From contig JBHJHK010000151.1 of the NCBI GenBank assembly GCA_050330975.1, positions 1 through 5,986 on the forward strand: 5,986 nucleotides of DNA, in the 5' to 3' direction. A program made the translations under genes and the position numbers. Positions 5,444-5,986 of the stretch are shown one piece after another. The notes under the pieces were generated by a model, which searched no databases, was not told the origin of the DNA, and saw nothing but the letters and a program-made list of their open reading frames with translations. This stretch comes from JBHJHK01 sp050330975 (GTDB taxonomy: Bacteria; Pseudomonadota; Gammaproteobacteria; Competibacterales; Competibacteraceae). The stretch's first letter is position 1. Each line of letters starts with the position of its first letter.

Positions 5444-5979
5444 GTATGGGGCTCGGGCAGCGAGCTGGCGCGGCGCTGCTGGCGCTTGAGGCGCCATTCC
5501 CGCTGGGCGATATACAAAGTGCTAGCGATGATTAACGCGGCCCCTGCCCAGGTGTTGAGGTCGGGAATTTCGGCGAATAGCCAATAAGCCCCCAGGGCCC
5601 CCAGCAAAATCCGCAGATATTGAAACGGTCCCACAAAGCTGGCCTCGCCGAGGGAAAAGCCGCGGATATCACAGTAGACCCGGGCGGTGGCGCACACCGC
5701 CACCACCACCAAGAGCACCATATCCACCAGCCCCGGGGGGCGCCACATCCAAAGCGCCAAGGGCATGCTGGCGAGGCTTGTGACCACCCCGAAGTAAAAC
5801 ATCAGCAGCGCCGGCGATTCGGTGGTGGACAACCGCTTGGTGATGATCAACGACAAGGCGTAGAGCAGCGCCGCCGTCAAGGCCGCCCCCATGGCGGGGT
5901 CTGGGGCGGTGGTGGGGTTTAAAAACACCACCGCCCCCGCAAACCCCACCACGGTGGCGCCCCGCCGCCGCCAGCCCAC
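5425..5979 (-). CDS. EamA/DMT-family membrane transporter, C-terminal half (5' part interrupted or outside the window)
   Basis: The visible 184 residues hold about six hydrophobic segments (about 7-22, 29-50, 57-79, 84-108, 118-138, 140-160). This corresponds to the end of a first EamA domain and a complete second one. GEASFVGPFQYLRILLGALG (111-130) followed by YWLFAEIPDLNTWAGAALI is the classic C-terminal signature of drug/metabolite exporters of the inner membrane. The substrate cannot be inferred. Full-length relatives have about 280-300 residues and ten membrane helices. Here the frame begins GWRRRGATVVGFAG, which is normally mid-domain sequence. Two codons upstream of the GTG at 5979 is an in-frame TAA (5983-5985). 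The gene is therefore either frameshifted near 5980, a fragment, or a half-size protein starting at that GTG. The stop codon lies in the terminator hairpin shared with the convergent fasciclin gene. Confidence 0.82.
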   Translation of the reverse strand: MGWRRRGATVVGFAGAVVFLNPTTAPDPAMGAALTAALLYALSLIITKRLSTTESPALLMFYFGVVTSLASMPLALWMWRPPGLVDMVLLVVVAVCATARVYCDIRGFSLGEASFVGPFQYLRILLGALGAYWLFAEIPDLNTWAGAALIIASTLYIAQREWRLKRQQRRASSLPEPHTKAPNP

Positions 5980-5986
5980 GCTTTAC

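Overview
The window is a GC-rich bacterial stretch, probably from a gammaproteobacterium (possibly a Chromatiales or Ectothiorhodospira-like lineage). That placement is an impression from base composition and protein style; no 16S or other phylogenetic marker is present. Coding density is high. Two divergently read blocks flank an AT-rich control region, and a convergent transporter gene enters from the right edge.

Block 1 (positions 1-3212, minus strand) is part of a bacterial V/A-type ATPase cluster. Reading right to left it holds a small 96-residue protein of unknown function (2922-3212), subunit B (1454-2821), subunit D (854-1450) and the N-terminal 284 residues of subunit I (1-854), which runs off the left edge. 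B and D are 3 nt apart, and D and I overlap in TGATG. Subunit B resembles the chlamydial/spirochaete type, in which the order A-B-D-I-K is known. Here the catalytic subunit A is not directly upstream of B, and the small unknown gene lies there instead. The remaining subunits (A, E, K and others) must lie outside the window if the enzyme is complete.

Block 2 (3358-4549, minus strand) is a two-gene redox pair: a Bcp-like peroxiredoxin followed by an FMN-dependent PPOX-type flavoprotein. Their frames overlap by 8 nt, so they are probably translated together.

The region 4550-4845 is non-coding and AT-rich in its middle. It separates the peroxiredoxin start from a divergent secreted fasciclin-domain (FAS1) protein (4846-5331, plus strand). 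It contains an imperfect repeated motif near CAATTCG/ACCTGC and an A/T-tract inverted repeat. A strong bidirectional hairpin terminator at 5409-5443 follows the fasciclin gene. This hairpin is partly built from the last codons and stop codon of a convergent EamA-type (DMT) membrane transporter gene (5425 to the right edge). The transporter frame meets an in-frame TAA just upstream of residue 1, although homology suggests that an N-terminal half should precede it.

I found no tRNA, rRNA, CRISPR array, insertion sequence or clear mobile element. The contents are mostly recognisable families. The most unusual points are the B-D-I cluster without an adjacent A gene, the conserved-looking small protein at its head, and the interrupted EamA frame.
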